The notes beneath the pieces were generated by a model. That model did not search any database, was not told the DNA's origin, and saw only the letters and a list, made by a program, of their open reading frames with translations. Below, in pieces: positions 40,545-49,974 of a stretch of DNA of 64,000 bases. The stretch is taken from contig NZ_CP018151.1 of the NCBI RefSeq assembly GCF_001889265.1, positions 3,100,001 to 3,164,000 on the forward strand. The letters are read 5' to 3'. Position 1 is the stretch's first letter; each line of letters starts with the position of its first letter. The translations under genes and the position numbers were made by a program. The DNA comes from Microbacterium sp. 1.5R. GTDB taxonomy: Bacteria > Actinomycetota > Actinomycetes > Actinomycetales > Microbacteriaceae.

Positions 40545-41593
40545 CGACTCTCACCCCGGTCGAGACGTCGGGGGCTCCGCACGCGCGGATCCCCCGACGC
40601 GGCCGTCGTGCGGTCGTCGGTGCGATCGTCCTTCTTGCTGCGCTCGCGGCCGCCGTCGTCCTCTCCCTCGCGATCGGCGCGAATCCCCTCTCCCCCGAAG
40701 CGGTCTGGACGACCCTGCGGGGCGCGGGCACGACCGAGATGGATTACATCGTGCTCGAGTTGCGCATACCTCGCACCGTCACGGGGATCGTCGCCGGTGC
40801 GGCGCTGGGTGTGGCCGGCGCTCTCATCCAGGCCTTCACCCGTAATCCGCTCGCCGACCCGGGCATCCTCGGCGTGAACGCCGGCGCCGCGCTCGCGGTC
40901 GCCCTCGGCGTGAGCCTGCTCGGCCTGCGCGACGTCTCGCAGTTCGTCTGGTTCGCCTTCGTCGGCGCCCTCATCGTCACGGTGGCCGTCTACCTGATCG
41001 GCTCGGCGGGACGCGGCTCCGCTGACCCGCTCCGCCTCACGCTCGCCGGGGTCGCACTCGGAGCCGTGCTCTCCGGCATCACGACGGGCATCTCCCTCAG
41101 CGATCCGGAAGCCTTCGACTCGATGCGCAGCTGGAACGCCGGAACGCTGCTCGGACGTGGTTTCGACGTCATCGTTCCCGTCCTCCCGTTCGTCGCTGCC
41201 GGGGTCGTGCTCGCGCTGCTGCTCGGTCCGGGTCTGAACGCCATCGGCCTCGGCGAAGACGTCGCTCGGGCACAGGGCGCGAATGTTGCAGGCATCCGCG
41301 TCGGGGTCATCATCGCCGTCACACTTCTCGCGGGCGCGGCGACCGCCCTCGCCGGCCCGATCTCGTTCATCGGGCTGATGGTGCCGCACGTGATCCGCTG
41401 GACGTTCGGCGTCGACCAGCGAGTGATCCTGCCGCTCTCCGCCGTGCTGGCACCGGTGATCCTGCTTCTCGCCGACGTCCTCGGCCGGGTCATCATCGCC
41501 CCGGCGGAAGTGCCTGTCGGAATCGTCGCGGCATTCGTCGGAGCGCCGGTGCTGATCGCGCTGGCGCGACGAGGCCAGGTGAGTGCCCTGTGA
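40541..41593 (+). CDS. FecCD-family iron-siderophore permease 1
   Basis: 350 residues with about nine to ten helices. R-I-P-R-T-V-T-G-I-V-A-G-A-A-L-G-V-A-G-A-L near residue 68, R-N-P-L-A-D-P-G-I-L-G-V-N-A-G-A near 100 and the coupling segment G-L-G-E-D-V-A-R-A-Q-G near 235 are standard for FecCD/BtuC permeases, as is G-P-I-S-F-I-G-L-M-V-P-H. The GTG start overlaps the previous stop by 4 bp. Confidence 0.94.
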   Translation: MTTLTPVETSGAPHARIPRRGRRAVVGAIVLLAALAAAVVLSLAIGANPLSPEAVWTTLRGAGTTEMDYIVLELRIPRTVTGIVAGAALGVAGALIQAFTRNPLADPGILGVNAGAALAVALGVSLLGLRDVSQFVWFAFVGALIVTVAVYLIGSAGRGSADPLRLTLAGVALGAVLSGITTGISLSDPEAFDSMRSWNAGTLLGRGFDVIVPVLPFVAAGVVLALLLGPGLNAIGLGEDVARAQGANVAGIRVGVIIAVTLLAGAATALAGPISFIGLMVPHVIRWTFGVDQRVILPLSAVLAPVILLLADVLGRVIIAPAEVPVGIVAAFVGAPVLIALARRGQVSAL

Positions 41594-42654
41594 GCGCGTC
41601 GATCGCCTCGGCGCTCACGGACGCCTCCCGCTCCAGGATGATCCTGCACCTGGGGCCGCTGCGGATGCCGGTTCGCCGGCGCAGCATCCTCGTCGGCGTC
41701 GCTGCAGCGGCCACTCTGATCGTTCTGGGCATCCTGGCGCTGGGGCTGGGGAGCTATCCCCTCATTCCCCAGGAGGTCGTGCAGACGCTGCTCGGCGGGG
41801 GCGACGCCCTGCACCGCACGGTCGTGATCGACTGGCGCCTGCCACGCGCGATCGCGGCGATCACCGTCGGTGCGCTCCTGGGCATCGCCGGCGCGCTCTT
41901 CCAGACCGTCACGAGGAATCCGCTCGCGAGCCCCGACATCCTCGGCCTGTCCAACGGCGCGTTCACGGGCATGCTGATCGCGCTGGTGCTGGTCTCGGGG
42001 AGCTGGCCGGTACTCACCGCCGGGTCTCTCATCGGCGGCTTCGCGACAGCCGTGGTGATCTGGCTGTTGTCGGCACGAGGCGGTGTGCACGGCTTCCGCC
42101 TCATCGTCGTGGGCATCGGAGTCTCGGCGATCCTCGCCTCTCTCAACACCTGGCTGCTCCTGCAGATCGAGCTCGAGACCGCGATGTTCGCGTCTGCCTG
42201 GGGCACTGGATCACTGAACGGCGTCACGGCAGGCCCGCTCGCGGGCGCGCTCCTGTGCGCCCTGCCGTTCGCCGTCGCAGCCCTTCTCCTGGTGCCGCGA
42301 CTGCGCCAGCTCGAGCTGGGCGACGACACGGCCGCAGCCACAGGGGCCCGGCCGGGGCGGATCCGGGTCGTGGCGCTGCTCATCGGCGTCGCACTCGTCG
42401 CCGCCGCGACGACCGTCGCCGGCCCCGTGGCGTTCGTCGCGCTCGCTGCACCGCAGATCGCGCGCCTTGTGGCCCGCACCCCGCACCTCTCGCTGATGCT
42501 GTCGGCGCTGTTCGGAGGAGTCCTCCTGCTCGGTGCCGACCTCATCGCCCAGCACATGCTGCCGACTGCTCTGCCTGTCGGCGTCGTGACCGTGTCGGTC
42601 GGCGGCGCCTACCTCGTCCTGATGATCATCCTGGAGATCCGCCGCCGTGCTTGA
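41590..42654 (+). CDS. FecCD-family iron-siderophore permease 2
   Basis: 354 residues. It has the same landmarks as the preceding permease: R-L-P-R-A-I-A-A-I-T-V-G-A-L-L-G-I-A-G-A, R-N-P-L-A-S-P-D-I-L-G-L-S-N-G-A and G-P-V-A-F-V-A-L-A-A-P-Q-I-A-R. The N-terminal 30 residues are a cytoplasmic extension. The two permeases form the heterodimeric channel. The GTG start overlaps the previous gene by 4 bp and its own 3' end overlaps the ATPase gene by 8 bp. Confidence 0.94.
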   Translation: MSASIASALTDASRSRMILHLGPLRMPVRRRSILVGVAAAATLIVLGILALGLGSYPLIPQEVVQTLLGGGDALHRTVVIDWRLPRAIAAITVGALLGIAGALFQTVTRNPLASPDILGLSNGAFTGMLIALVLVSGSWPVLTAGSLIGGFATAVVIWLLSARGGVHGFRLIVVGIGVSAILASLNTWLLLQIELETAMFASAWGTGSLNGVTAGPLAGALLCALPFAVAALLLVPRLRQLELGDDTAAATGARPGRIRVVALLIGVALVAAATTVAGPVAFVALAAPQIARLVARTPHLSLMLSALFGGVLLLGADLIAQHMLPTALPVGVVTVSVGGAYLVLMIILEIRRRA

Positions 42655-43483
42655 GAACTCGACCTCGCCCGACCCCAGCGCCGCCTCGCGCCTCAGAGCC
42701 GAGAGCATCACGCTCACATACGACCGCACCGAGATCGTCCGCGAACTCTCCGTGGCTGTGCCCGCAGGAGGCTTCACGGTGATCATCGGGCCGAACGCGT
42801 GCGGCAAGTCCACGCTGCTGCGCGGGCTGTCACGCCTGCTGCCTCCCTCGAGCGGGCGCGTCGTCCTCGACGGCCGGTCGATCAGCGAGTACCCGGCGAA
42901 GGAGGTGGCCCGCCGGCTGGGTCTGCTTCCTCAGAGTGCGACAGCGCCGGACGGCATCACCGTGGCCGACCTGGTCGCCCGCGGGCGCTACCCGCACCAG
43001 AGTCTGATGCGCCAATGGTCGGATGCCGATGAGAGTGCTGTGCGGCACGCTCTCGACGCGACAGGAACAGCAGATCTCGCGTCACGCCCCGTCGATGCTC
43101 TCTCCGGTGGGCAGCGCCAGCGCGTCTGGGTGGCGATGGTGCTCGCGCAGGAGACGGATCTGCTGCTGCTCGACGAGCCGACCACTTTCCTCGACGTGGC
43201 CCACCAGGTGGATCTCATGGAGCTGCTCGCGCATCTCAATACGCAGGGACGCACACTCGTCGCCGTTCTGCACGACCTCAATCACGCCGCACGCTACGCG
43301 AGCCACATCATCGCGATGCGCGAGGGCCGCATCGTCGCTCAAGGCCCACCCCGCGAGGTCATCACGAGCGAACGAGTGCAGCAGGTGTTCGGCCTGGCGA
43401 ACGTCGTGATCGATGATCCCGTCACCGGAGGACCGCTGGTGGTGCCGCTGCGCGGCTCGGCTCCTGCGGGAGTGCGGTCGTGA
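42647..43483 (+). CDS. Iron-siderophore ABC ATPase (FepC/FecE type)
   Basis: 278 residues. Walker A is G-P-N-A-C-G-K-S-T at 48-56 (the A-C variant common in FecE-like ATPases), the signature is L-S-G-G-Q-R-Q-R-V near 142, and Walker B is L-L-L-L-D-E-P-T-T-F-L-D near 165, with the switch His in V-L-H-D-L-N-H-A-A. It energises ferric-siderophore import. The GTG start lies 8 bp inside the permease gene. Confidence 0.95.
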   Translation: MLENSTSPDPSAASRLRAESITLTYDRTEIVRELSVAVPAGGFTVIIGPNACGKSTLLRGLSRLLPPSSGRVVLDGRSISEYPAKEVARRLGLLPQSATAPDGITVADLVARGRYPHQSLMRQWSDADESAVRHALDATGTADLASRPVDALSGGQRQRVWVAMVLAQETDLLLLDEPTTFLDVAHQVDLMELLAHLNTQGRTLVAVLHDLNHAARYASHIIAMREGRIVAQGPPREVITSERVQQVFGLANVVIDDPVTGGPLVVPLRGSAPAGVRS

Positions 43484-44331
43484 CCGCCGAGCGCCCATGG
43501 GCATACAGCGCTTTCTCGGTGGAGGTTCGCGCACGCGTGATGCTCAGCCCGCATTTCGTCAGGCTGACCCTGGGCGGTGAGAGTCTGCGGAACTTCGCCG
43601 ACTGGGGCATGGATCAGCGCATCAAGGTCGTCCTGCCGCTGGCCGACGGGGGCATCGCCGACTTCGGACTGCTCGACGAGCCGACACCGCATCCCTCCGA
43701 CTGGTACACACGGTGGCGCGCCCTCCCAGAAGACGAACGCAACGTGCTGCGCACCTACACCCCCGCCGCGATCAGAGCCGAGGACCGCGAGATCGACATC
43801 GACTTCTTCCTCCACGAGCCCGCCGGGCCCGCCTCTGCATGGGCGGCCGCGGCGTCCCCGGGTGACCGCCTCGTCGTCAACGGTCCCGACGCGCGGATGG
43901 GGTGGACCGGGTACGGACTGCACTGGCATCCCCGCGATGCGGGGCGGTTCTTGATCATCGCCGACGAGACGGCATTCCCGGCTGTGCGCGGCATCCTCGA
44001 CTCCCTCGGGCCGGACGCGCGCGCCGAGGTCATCCTCGAATGCGGTCACCCCGCCGATGACCTCATCTCGCCGGCTGCCCCCGACACCGCGCGCGTGCAT
44101 CGCGTGCTGCGCGACGCCCCGGATTCGACGGCGATCGAACGGGCGGTGTACGCCTGGGGCGCCACCCACGGTGCGTCGGCCCGCAAGGACACCGCCTTCT
44201 ACGCATGGATCGCGGGTGAGTCCGGCATGACCACCGGTATTCGCCGGTATCTGACCTCCGACCTCGGCATTCCGAAGGAACGGGTCTCCTTCCTCGGCTA
44301 CTGGCGTCGAGGTGGGCCACTCGTCGGGTGA
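43480..44331 (+). CDS. Siderophore-interacting protein (ViuB/SIP ferric reductase)
   Basis: 283 residues. The N-terminal FAD-binding barrel includes M-D-Q-R-I-K-V near residue 45 and R-T-Y-T-P near 90, the flavin contact of the SIP family. The C-terminal NAD(P)H-type domain includes F-L-I-I-A-D-E-T-A-F-P-A-V and ends with G-Y-W-R-R-G. It reduces ferric siderophore inside the cell to free the iron. It is the last gene of the operon, coupled by a 4-bp overlap and followed by a strong terminator. Confidence 0.94.
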   Translation: MTAERPWAYSAFSVEVRARVMLSPHFVRLTLGGESLRNFADWGMDQRIKVVLPLADGGIADFGLLDEPTPHPSDWYTRWRALPEDERNVLRTYTPAAIRAEDREIDIDFFLHEPAGPASAWAAAASPGDRLVVNGPDARMGWTGYGLHWHPRDAGRFLIIADETAFPAVRGILDSLGPDARAEVILECGHPADDLISPAAPDTARVHRVLRDAPDSTAIERAVYAWGATHGASARKDTAFYAWIAGESGMTTGIRRYLTSDLGIPKERVSFLGYWRRGGPLVG

Positions 44332-44346
44332 TCCGCGGAGCGGAGC

Positions 44347-44387
44347 ACGACGAAGGGGGCGGATGCCGCAGCATCCGCCCCCTTCGT
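44347..44387. terminator. Strong intrinsic terminator, copy 2 of a 41-bp repeat
   Basis: Identical over 41 bases to 30728-30768. It ends the siderophore operon on the plus strand. Before the element inserted it would also have followed the nrdF stop on the minus strand, since the displaced nrdF end lies only 18 bp away. Confidence 0.85.
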
Positions 44388-44404
44388 ATCGTTCAACAGG
44401 TGAC

Positions 44405-44623
<219 letters not shown>

Positions 44624-44680
44624 TCATGCCCCCCCAGTCGTCGTACTCAAGCTTGCGGCGAGCGGAGTCAAGGCTGCCCC

Positions 44681-45132
44681 TACAGTGCAGCACCGCACCC
44701 TCAGGGATATCGAGCTCTTCACGCGGCACATAGTCGATCCGGTCGGCACGCCGAAGTCTGGAGCGTCCCGCGAGATCCCTATTCCGCCCCACCTTGTGAA
44801 ACGAATCGCGCGACTGTGCGAGGGCAAATCGCCCGACGACTTCCTGCTCGGCGACGGTGCCCTACCCGCACGCGACCAGCGGATGGTTCGTGAAGACGGT
44901 TCGCAGCGCCCACCTGATCGACAAGAGGACCCCGGCAATCACGCCGCACGACCTTCGCCACACTGCCGCGTCACTTGCCGTCTCATCCGGCGCCCACGTG
45001 AAGGCCGTACAGCGCATGCTCGGACACGCCTCGGCAGCTATGACACTCGACGTCTACGCGGATCTGTTCGACGACGATCTGGAGGCAGTGGCGCAAGCGA
45101 TGAGCGCCGCGCGAGCCACGGCCGCCTCATGA
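44681..45132 (+). pseudogene. Tyrosine integrase C-terminal fragment, frameshifted
   Basis: One frame gives L-R-D-I-E-L, then T-P-K-S-G-A-S-R-E-I-P-I-P-P and D-D-F-L-L-G-D-G-A; near 44857 the match moves to another frame, giving T-P-H-D-L-R-H-T-A-A-S, V-Q-R-M-L-G-H-A-S and a tyrosine in D-V-Y-A-D-L-F. These are the box II residues (H-x-x-R, L-G-H, Tyr) of phage-type tyrosine recombinases. The N-terminal domains and the first catalytic Arg region are missing or unreadable. It cannot make an active integrase as it stands. It faces away from the distal attachment repeat. Confidence 0.8.
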
Positions 45133-45238
45133 CACGCCGTCGTTTCATTGGTATTGCAAAGCAGGGCATACCTGGCGCATGCTTGGTGTTGTTCTCGCTG
45201 TGATCGACCGCAAGGGATCTGACCGCCAACGACAAAGA

Positions 45239-45258
45239 CCCCCGACCGAAGTCGGGGG
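45239..45258 (-). terminator. Terminator of the small element gene
   Basis: CCCCCGAC (45239-45246) and GTCGGGGG (45251-45258) pair with a CGAA loop. On the minus strand the stem is followed by TCTTTGTCG, so it ends the gene at 45287-45478; it also lies after the integrase remnant. Confidence 0.75.
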
Positions 45259-45286
45259 CCTATGCCTTTCCTAGAGGTTCACCGGA

Positions 45287-45478
45287 TCAAGCTGCAGCAA
45301 CAGCTTCAACCAGGTAGCGGTACGCGCATTCTCCCTTGCGGTCGATGCACGGCGGGAACGTAGCTCCGCGCTCGTGGCGCGTGACGACTCCGTACTGGTC
45401 GGCCCAGTCTCCGTCGAACGGAACCCGCTGGCCCGTCTTCCAGGCCCCATCGGGACCCATTGGCATATGCATGGTCAT
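45287..45478 (-). CDS. Small element-borne protein, YjzC-like
   Basis: 63 residues. The pattern K-T-G-Q-R-V-P near residue 14, then W-x-D-Q-Y-G-V-V and G-A-T-F-P-P-C near 39, resembles the YjzC family of small Bacillus-type proteins (K-T/P-G-x-x-V-P ... G-E-x-F-P-P). Cys44 and Cys51 could bind metal. The ribosome site AGGAGGTGA is a perfect anti-16S match, stronger than any other in the window, so the gene is probably well translated. It has its own terminator and is the only intact gene of the element. The function is unknown and the family call is tentative. Confidence 0.7.
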   Translation of the reverse strand: MTMHMPMGPDGAWKTGQRVPFDGDWADQYGVVTRHERGATFPPCIDRKGECAYRYLVEAVAAA

Positions 45479-45532
45479 ACTTTTTCACCTCCTCTCGGTC
45501 TGAGCGCGTGCCGGCGCTGGCACGACAAAGAG

Positions 45533-45564
45533 GAGGGGTCCCCACAGATGCGTGGGGACCCCTC
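45533..45564 (-). terminator. Strong hairpin upstream of the small element gene
   Basis: Perfect 13-bp arms (45533-45545, 45552-45564) flank a 6-nt loop; on the minus strand the stem is followed by CTCTTTGTCG, like the terminator at 45239. It may end a lost upstream gene or act as an attenuator for the small gene. Confidence 0.65.
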
Positions 45565-45621
45565 AGTCGGGTTGTCAAGGAGCGCGACGTTCCCGTCGCG
45601 CCGACTCCATGTCGATGAAGC

Positions 45622-45637
45622 GTGGGCAAAACGTGGG
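45622..45637 (+). repeat. Possible integrase arm site 2
   Basis: GTGGGCAAAACGTGGG, 94 bp before the nrdF-proximal attachment repeat and nearly identical to 44593-44608. Similar G-rich repeats are expected to bind integrase arm domains. Confidence 0.45.
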
Positions 45638-45728
45638 TACGAGCGTTGTGTACTGCCCTCCACTCGAGCGTGATCCCATCGCTGCTCATCTTCACCCCCT
45701 GATACATATTCAATGCTGACCTGGCTTT

Positions 45729-46742
<1,014 letters not shown>

Positions 46743-48887
46743 TCAGAGCATGCACGAGACGCACTCGGTCATGTCGGTGCCCTCGAGCGCCATCTGACGC
46801 AGACGGATGTAGTAGATCGTCTTGATGCCCTTGCGCCATGCGTAGATCTGAGCCTTGTTGATGTCACGCGTCGTGGCGGTGTCCTTGAAGAACAGCGTCA
46901 GCGACAGGCCCTGGTCGACGTGCTGGGTGGCGGCGGCGTAGGTGTCGATGACCTTCTCGTAGCCGATCTCGTACGCGTCCTGGTAGTACTCCAGGTTGTC
47001 GTTCGTCATGAACGGCGCCGGGTAGTAGACGCGGCCGAGCTTGCCTTCCTTGCGGATCTCGATCTTCGACGCGATCGGGTGGATCGACGACGTCGAGTTG
47101 TTGATGTACGAGATCGAGCCGGTCGGGGGCACCGCCTGCAGGTTCTGGTTGTAGATGCCGTGCTCCTGGATCGACGCCTTCAGCGCCACCCAGTCCTCCT
47201 GCGTCGGGATGTGCTTGCCCGCGAAGAGCTCCTTGACCTTCTCGGTCTCGGGAACCCAGGCGCGCTCGATGTACTTGTCGAAGAACTCCCCCGACGCGTA
47301 GGTCGAGTCCTCGAAGCCGTCGAAGGCCTGCTTGCGCTCGATCGCGATGTTGTTCGAGGCGCGCAGCGCGTGGAACAGCACCGTGTAGAAGTAGATGTTC
47401 GTGAAGTCGATGCCCTCTTCGGAGCCGTAGTGCACGTGCTCGCGGGCGAGGTAGCCGTGCAGGTTCATCTGGCCGAGGCCGATCGCGTGCGAACGGTCGT
47501 TGCCGTCCTCGATCGAGCGGACCGAGCGGATGTGGCTCTGGTCGCTCACCGCGCTCAGCGCACGGATCGCGGTCTCGACCGTCTGGCCCAGGTCATCGGC
47601 ATCCATGGACAGCGCGATGTTCATCGAGCCGAGGTTGCAGGAGATGTCCTTGCCGATCTGGTCGTACGACAGGTCGTCGTTGTACGTGGTCGGCGTGTTC
47701 ACCTGCAGGATCTCGCTGCAGAGGTTGGACATGTTGATGCGGCCCTTGATCGGGTTGGCCTTGTTCACCGTGTCCTCGAACATGATGTACGGGTAGCCCG
47801 ACTCGAACTGGATCTCGGCGATCGTCTGGAAGAACTCGCGCGCGTTGATCTTCGTCTTCTTGATGCGCGGGTCGTCGACCATCTCACGGTACTTCTCGGT
47901 GACAGAGATGTCGCCGAAGGGGACGCCGTAGACCTTCTCGACGTCGTACGGCGAGAAGAGGTACATGTCCTCGCCGTTCTTCGCCAGCTCGAACGTGATA
48001 TCGGGCACGACGACGCCGAGCGACAGCGTCTTGATGCGGATCTTCTCGTCGGCGTTCTCACGCTTGGTGTCGAGGAAGCGCATGATGTCGGGGTGGTGTG
48101 CGTTGAGGTACACCGCGCCCGCACCCTGACGCGCACCGAGCTGGTTGGCGTAGCTGAAGCTGTCTTCGAGGAGCTTCATCACGGGGATGATGCCCGAGGA
48201 CTGGTTCTCGATCTGCTTGATCGGCGCACCGGCCTCACGGATGTTCGAGAGCAGGAGCGCCACTCCGCCGCCGCGCTTGGAGAGCTGGAGGGCGGAGTTG
48301 ATGCCGCGGGCGATCGACTCCATGTTGTCCTCGATGCGCAGCAGGAAGCAGCTGACGAGCTCGCCGCGCTGGGCCTTGCCCGAGTTGAGGAAGGTCGGGG
48401 TCGCGGGCTGGAAGCGGCCGGAGATGATCTCCTCGACCAGTGCGACGGCGAGCTGCTCGTCGCCGCCGGCGAGGCCGAGGGCCGTCATCACGACGCGGTC
48501 TTCGAAGCGCTCGAGGTAGCGCTTGCCGTCGAACGTCTTGAGCGTGTAGCTCGTGTAGTACTTGAAGGCGCCGAGGAACGTCTCGAAGCGGAACTTCTTG
48601 CCGTAGGCGAGGTCATTGAGCTTCTGGATGAACTCGAGCGAGTACTGCTCGATCACGGCCGGCTCGTAGTACTCCTTCTCGACGAGGTAGTCGAGGCGCT
48701 CCTTGAGCGAGTGGAAGAACACCGTGTTCTGGTTGACGTGCTGCAGGAAGTACTCGCGCGCCGCCCGCTTGTCGGCGTCGAACTGGATCTTGCCGTTCGC
48801 GTCGTACAGGTTCAGCATCGCGTTGAGGGCGTGATAGTCCAGGCCCTCGTAGGTCGGGTTCATCTTGAACGCCACCGTATCCGTCAC
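46743..48887 (-). CDS. nrdE: Class Ib ribonucleotide reductase, large subunit
   Basis: 714 residues from the GTG at 48887, preceded by AGGAG and overlapping the nrdI stop by 4 bp. [13 protein letters not shown] near residue 10 is the class Ib start. The active-site region S-N-L-C-S-E-I near 395 holds the N-C-E-type residues, P-P-T-G-S-I-S-Y-I is near 590, and the C-terminal E-C-V-S-C is the redox-active pair that receives electrons from NrdH. It reduces NDPs to dNDPs. There is no N-terminal ATP-cone, as expected for class Ib. It is co-transcribed with nrdH, nrdI and nrdF. Confidence 0.96.
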   Translation of the reverse strand: MTDTVAFKMNPTYEGLDYHALNAMLNLYDANGKIQFDADKRAAREYFLQHVNQNTVFFHSLKERLDYLVEKEYYEPAVIEQYSLEFIQKLNDLAYGKKFRFETFLGAFKYYTSYTLKTFDGKRYLERFEDRVVMTALGLAGGDEQLAVALVEEIISGRFQPATPTFLNSGKAQRGELVSCFLLRIEDNMESIARGINSALQLSKRGGGVALLLSNIREAGAPIKQIENQSSGIIPVMKLLEDSFSYANQLGARQGAGAVYLNAHHPDIMRFLDTKRENADEKIRIKTLSLGVVVPDITFELAKNGEDMYLFSPYDVEKVYGVPFGDISVTEKYREMVDDPRIKKTKINAREFFQTIAEIQFESGYPYIMFEDTVNKANPIKGRINMSNLCSEILQVNTPTTYNDDLSYDQIGKDISCNLGSMNIALSMDADDLGQTVETAIRALSAVSDQSHIRSVRSIEDGNDRSHAIGLGQMNLHGYLAREHVHYGSEEGIDFTNIYFYTVLFHALRASNNIAIERKQAFDGFEDSTYASGEFFDKYIERAWVPETEKVKELFAGKHIPTQEDWVALKASIQEHGIYNQNLQAVPPTGSISYINNSTSSIHPIASKIEIRKEGKLGRVYYPAPFMTNDNLEYYQDAYEIGYEKVIDTYAAATQHVDQGLSLTLFFKDTATTRDINKAQIYAWRKGIKTIYYIRLRQMALEGTDMTECVSCML

Positions 48888-49345
48888 TGAGTCGGCTCCT
48901 GCCTGCTCGTCAACTGCGGTACCCACCGTCGCTCCAATCCGTCGCTCACGCGATCTACATCGTCTTGTGTGCCGAAGATCTCGAGCCGATACAAGTGAGG
49001 CACGTTGCACTTGCGGCTGATGATGTCACCGGCGAGACAGAACGAGTCGCCGAAGTTGGTGTTGCCCGCCGAGATGACTCCGCGGATGTGACGCCGGTTG
49101 CGCTCGTCGTTGAGGAACCGGATGACCTGCTTGGGCACCGCGCCTCGTTCGACGCCGCGCCCCTCACCCCCGCCATAGGTGGGGGTGACCAGCACGAAGG
49201 GCTCGTCGACGACGAGTTCTTCCTGCTGTCGGAGAAGGGGAATGCGTCGGGCCGGGAGCCCGAGCTTCTCGACGAAGCGCGCGGTGTTACCCGAGGCGCT
49301 CGAGAAGTAGACCAGGAGCGGCGCGGCGGTCGCGACGGCGCTCAT
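48884..49345 (-). CDS. nrdI: NrdI flavodoxin-like protein
   Basis: 153 residues. [14 protein letters not shown] near residue 12 is the FMN phosphate loop, V-T-P-T-Y-G-G-G near 54 and G-N-T-N-F-G near 98 complete the NrdI flavin site. NrdI supplies the oxidant that assembles the Mn2-Tyr cofactor in NrdF. It lies 6 bp after nrdH and overlaps nrdE by 4 bp. Confidence 0.95.
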   Translation of the reverse strand: MSAVATAAPLLVYFSSASGNTARFVEKLGLPARRIPLLRQQEELVVDEPFVLVTPTYGGGEGRGVERGAVPKQVIRFLNDERNRRHIRGVISAGNTNFGDSFCLAGDIISRKCNVPHLYRLEIFGTQDDVDRVSDGLERRWVPQLTSRQEPTQ

Positions 49346-49351
49346 GGCGGA

Positions 49352-49585
49352 TCACGCCAGACGCGAGGCGAGCTCGTCGATCTTGTCGGGGCGGAAGCCC
49401 GACCAGTGACCCTCGTCGGTGACGACGACGGGTGCCTGCATGTAGCCGAGCGCCTTGACCTGCTCGAGCGCCGTGGCGTCCTCCGACAGGTCGAGGATCT
49501 CGTACTCGATGCCCTTGGCGTCGAGCGCGCGGTAGGTGGCGTTGCACTGAACGCAGGACGGCTTCGTGTAGACCGTGATCGACAT
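49352..49585 (-). CDS. nrdH: NrdH glutaredoxin-like protein
   Basis: 77 residues from the ATG at 49585, preceded by GGGGAAG. The redox site is C-V-Q-C (Cys11, Cys14), and A-P-V-V-V near 52 plus W-S-G-F-R-P-D-K near 63 are NrdH signatures. It passes electrons from thioredoxin reductase to NrdE. It is first gene of the operon, so the promoter lies in the 389 bp upstream. Confidence 0.95.
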   Translation of the reverse strand: MSITVYTKPSCVQCNATYRALDAKGIEYEILDLSEDATALEQVKALGYMQAPVVVTDEGHWSGFRPDKIDELASRLA

Positions 49586-49662
49586 CTTTTCGCTTCCCCT
49601 CACATCTCTGGCCTGCATCTGAATCAGGCTGTTTTCCGGTAGACCCTCACCGGGATCTCAAT

Positions 49663-49707
49663 ACTACATATAGGTACGGACATTCAGGGTGACCACTAGG
49701 GGTAGTA
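49663..49707 (-). promoter_or_regulatory. Candidate NrdR box pair
   Basis: ACTACATATAGGTACG (49663-49678) and ACCACTAGGGGTAGTA (49692-49707) each follow the AC-n-AC...GT-n-GT layout of NrdR boxes and have centres 29 bp apart, near the three-turn spacing usual for NrdR. A weaker third site is at 49710-49721. NrdR would repress the operon when dATP is high. Confidence 0.5.
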
Positions 49708-49722
49708 GTTACATACGTGTAG

Positions 49723-49898
49723 TTTTCCACCGCTCTCCACTGTTACAACACAGGTTCTCCACCGTTTCTTCCACAGGCACAGCCCCCTTGACAGTGCCTG
49801 CGAACCGCGAGAAATCGCGGCTGGGAACGACCTGTGAGAGATCCATCCACAGGGGGGACGATACGGCCGACCTCGGACATCGGATTTTCTGTGGAAAC
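49723..49898. promoter_or_regulatory. Cluster of DnaA-box-like motifs
   Basis: Five 9-mers match TTATCCACA at 7 of 9 positions: 49723-49731, 49755-49763, 49767-49775, 49843-49851 and, on the other strand, 49890-49898. DnaA control of nrd genes is known in E. coli. No dnaA or dnaN gene is nearby. Confidence 0.35.
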
Positions 49899-49962
49899 TC
49901 GGTTTGGGCGTGTCGCGGCGTGTCGCGGAGGAGCCGCTTGGACCCGCGTCCGCGCCTCCCGG

Positions 49963-49968
49963 TAGCGT
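49963..49968 (+). promoter_or_regulatory. Leaderless -10 element of the MFS gene
   Basis: TAGCGT ends 6 nt before the GTG at 49975; there is no ribosome site. Confidence 0.45.
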
Positions 49969-49974
49969 TGACCC

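Larger units (their letters stand above)
49586..49974. other. nrdHIEF control region
   Basis: 389 bp without a gene between nrdH and a divergent MFS gene. It is distinctly AT-richer than its surroundings and contains candidate NrdR boxes next to nrdH and five DnaA-box-like motifs further out. Confidence 0.7.

Noticed and set aside
45306-45689. A minus-strand frame starting at 45689 with a good ribosome site (AGGGGGTGAAG)
   Set aside because: It runs through two hairpins and over the small cargo gene in another frame and resembles nothing; it may be the start of a lost element gene, but cannot be supported as a CDS.
49723-49898. DnaA-box-like cluster as a replication origin
   Set aside because: No dnaA, dnaN or AT-rich unwinding stretch is adjacent and the boxes are imperfect; operon control of nrd is the simpler reading.
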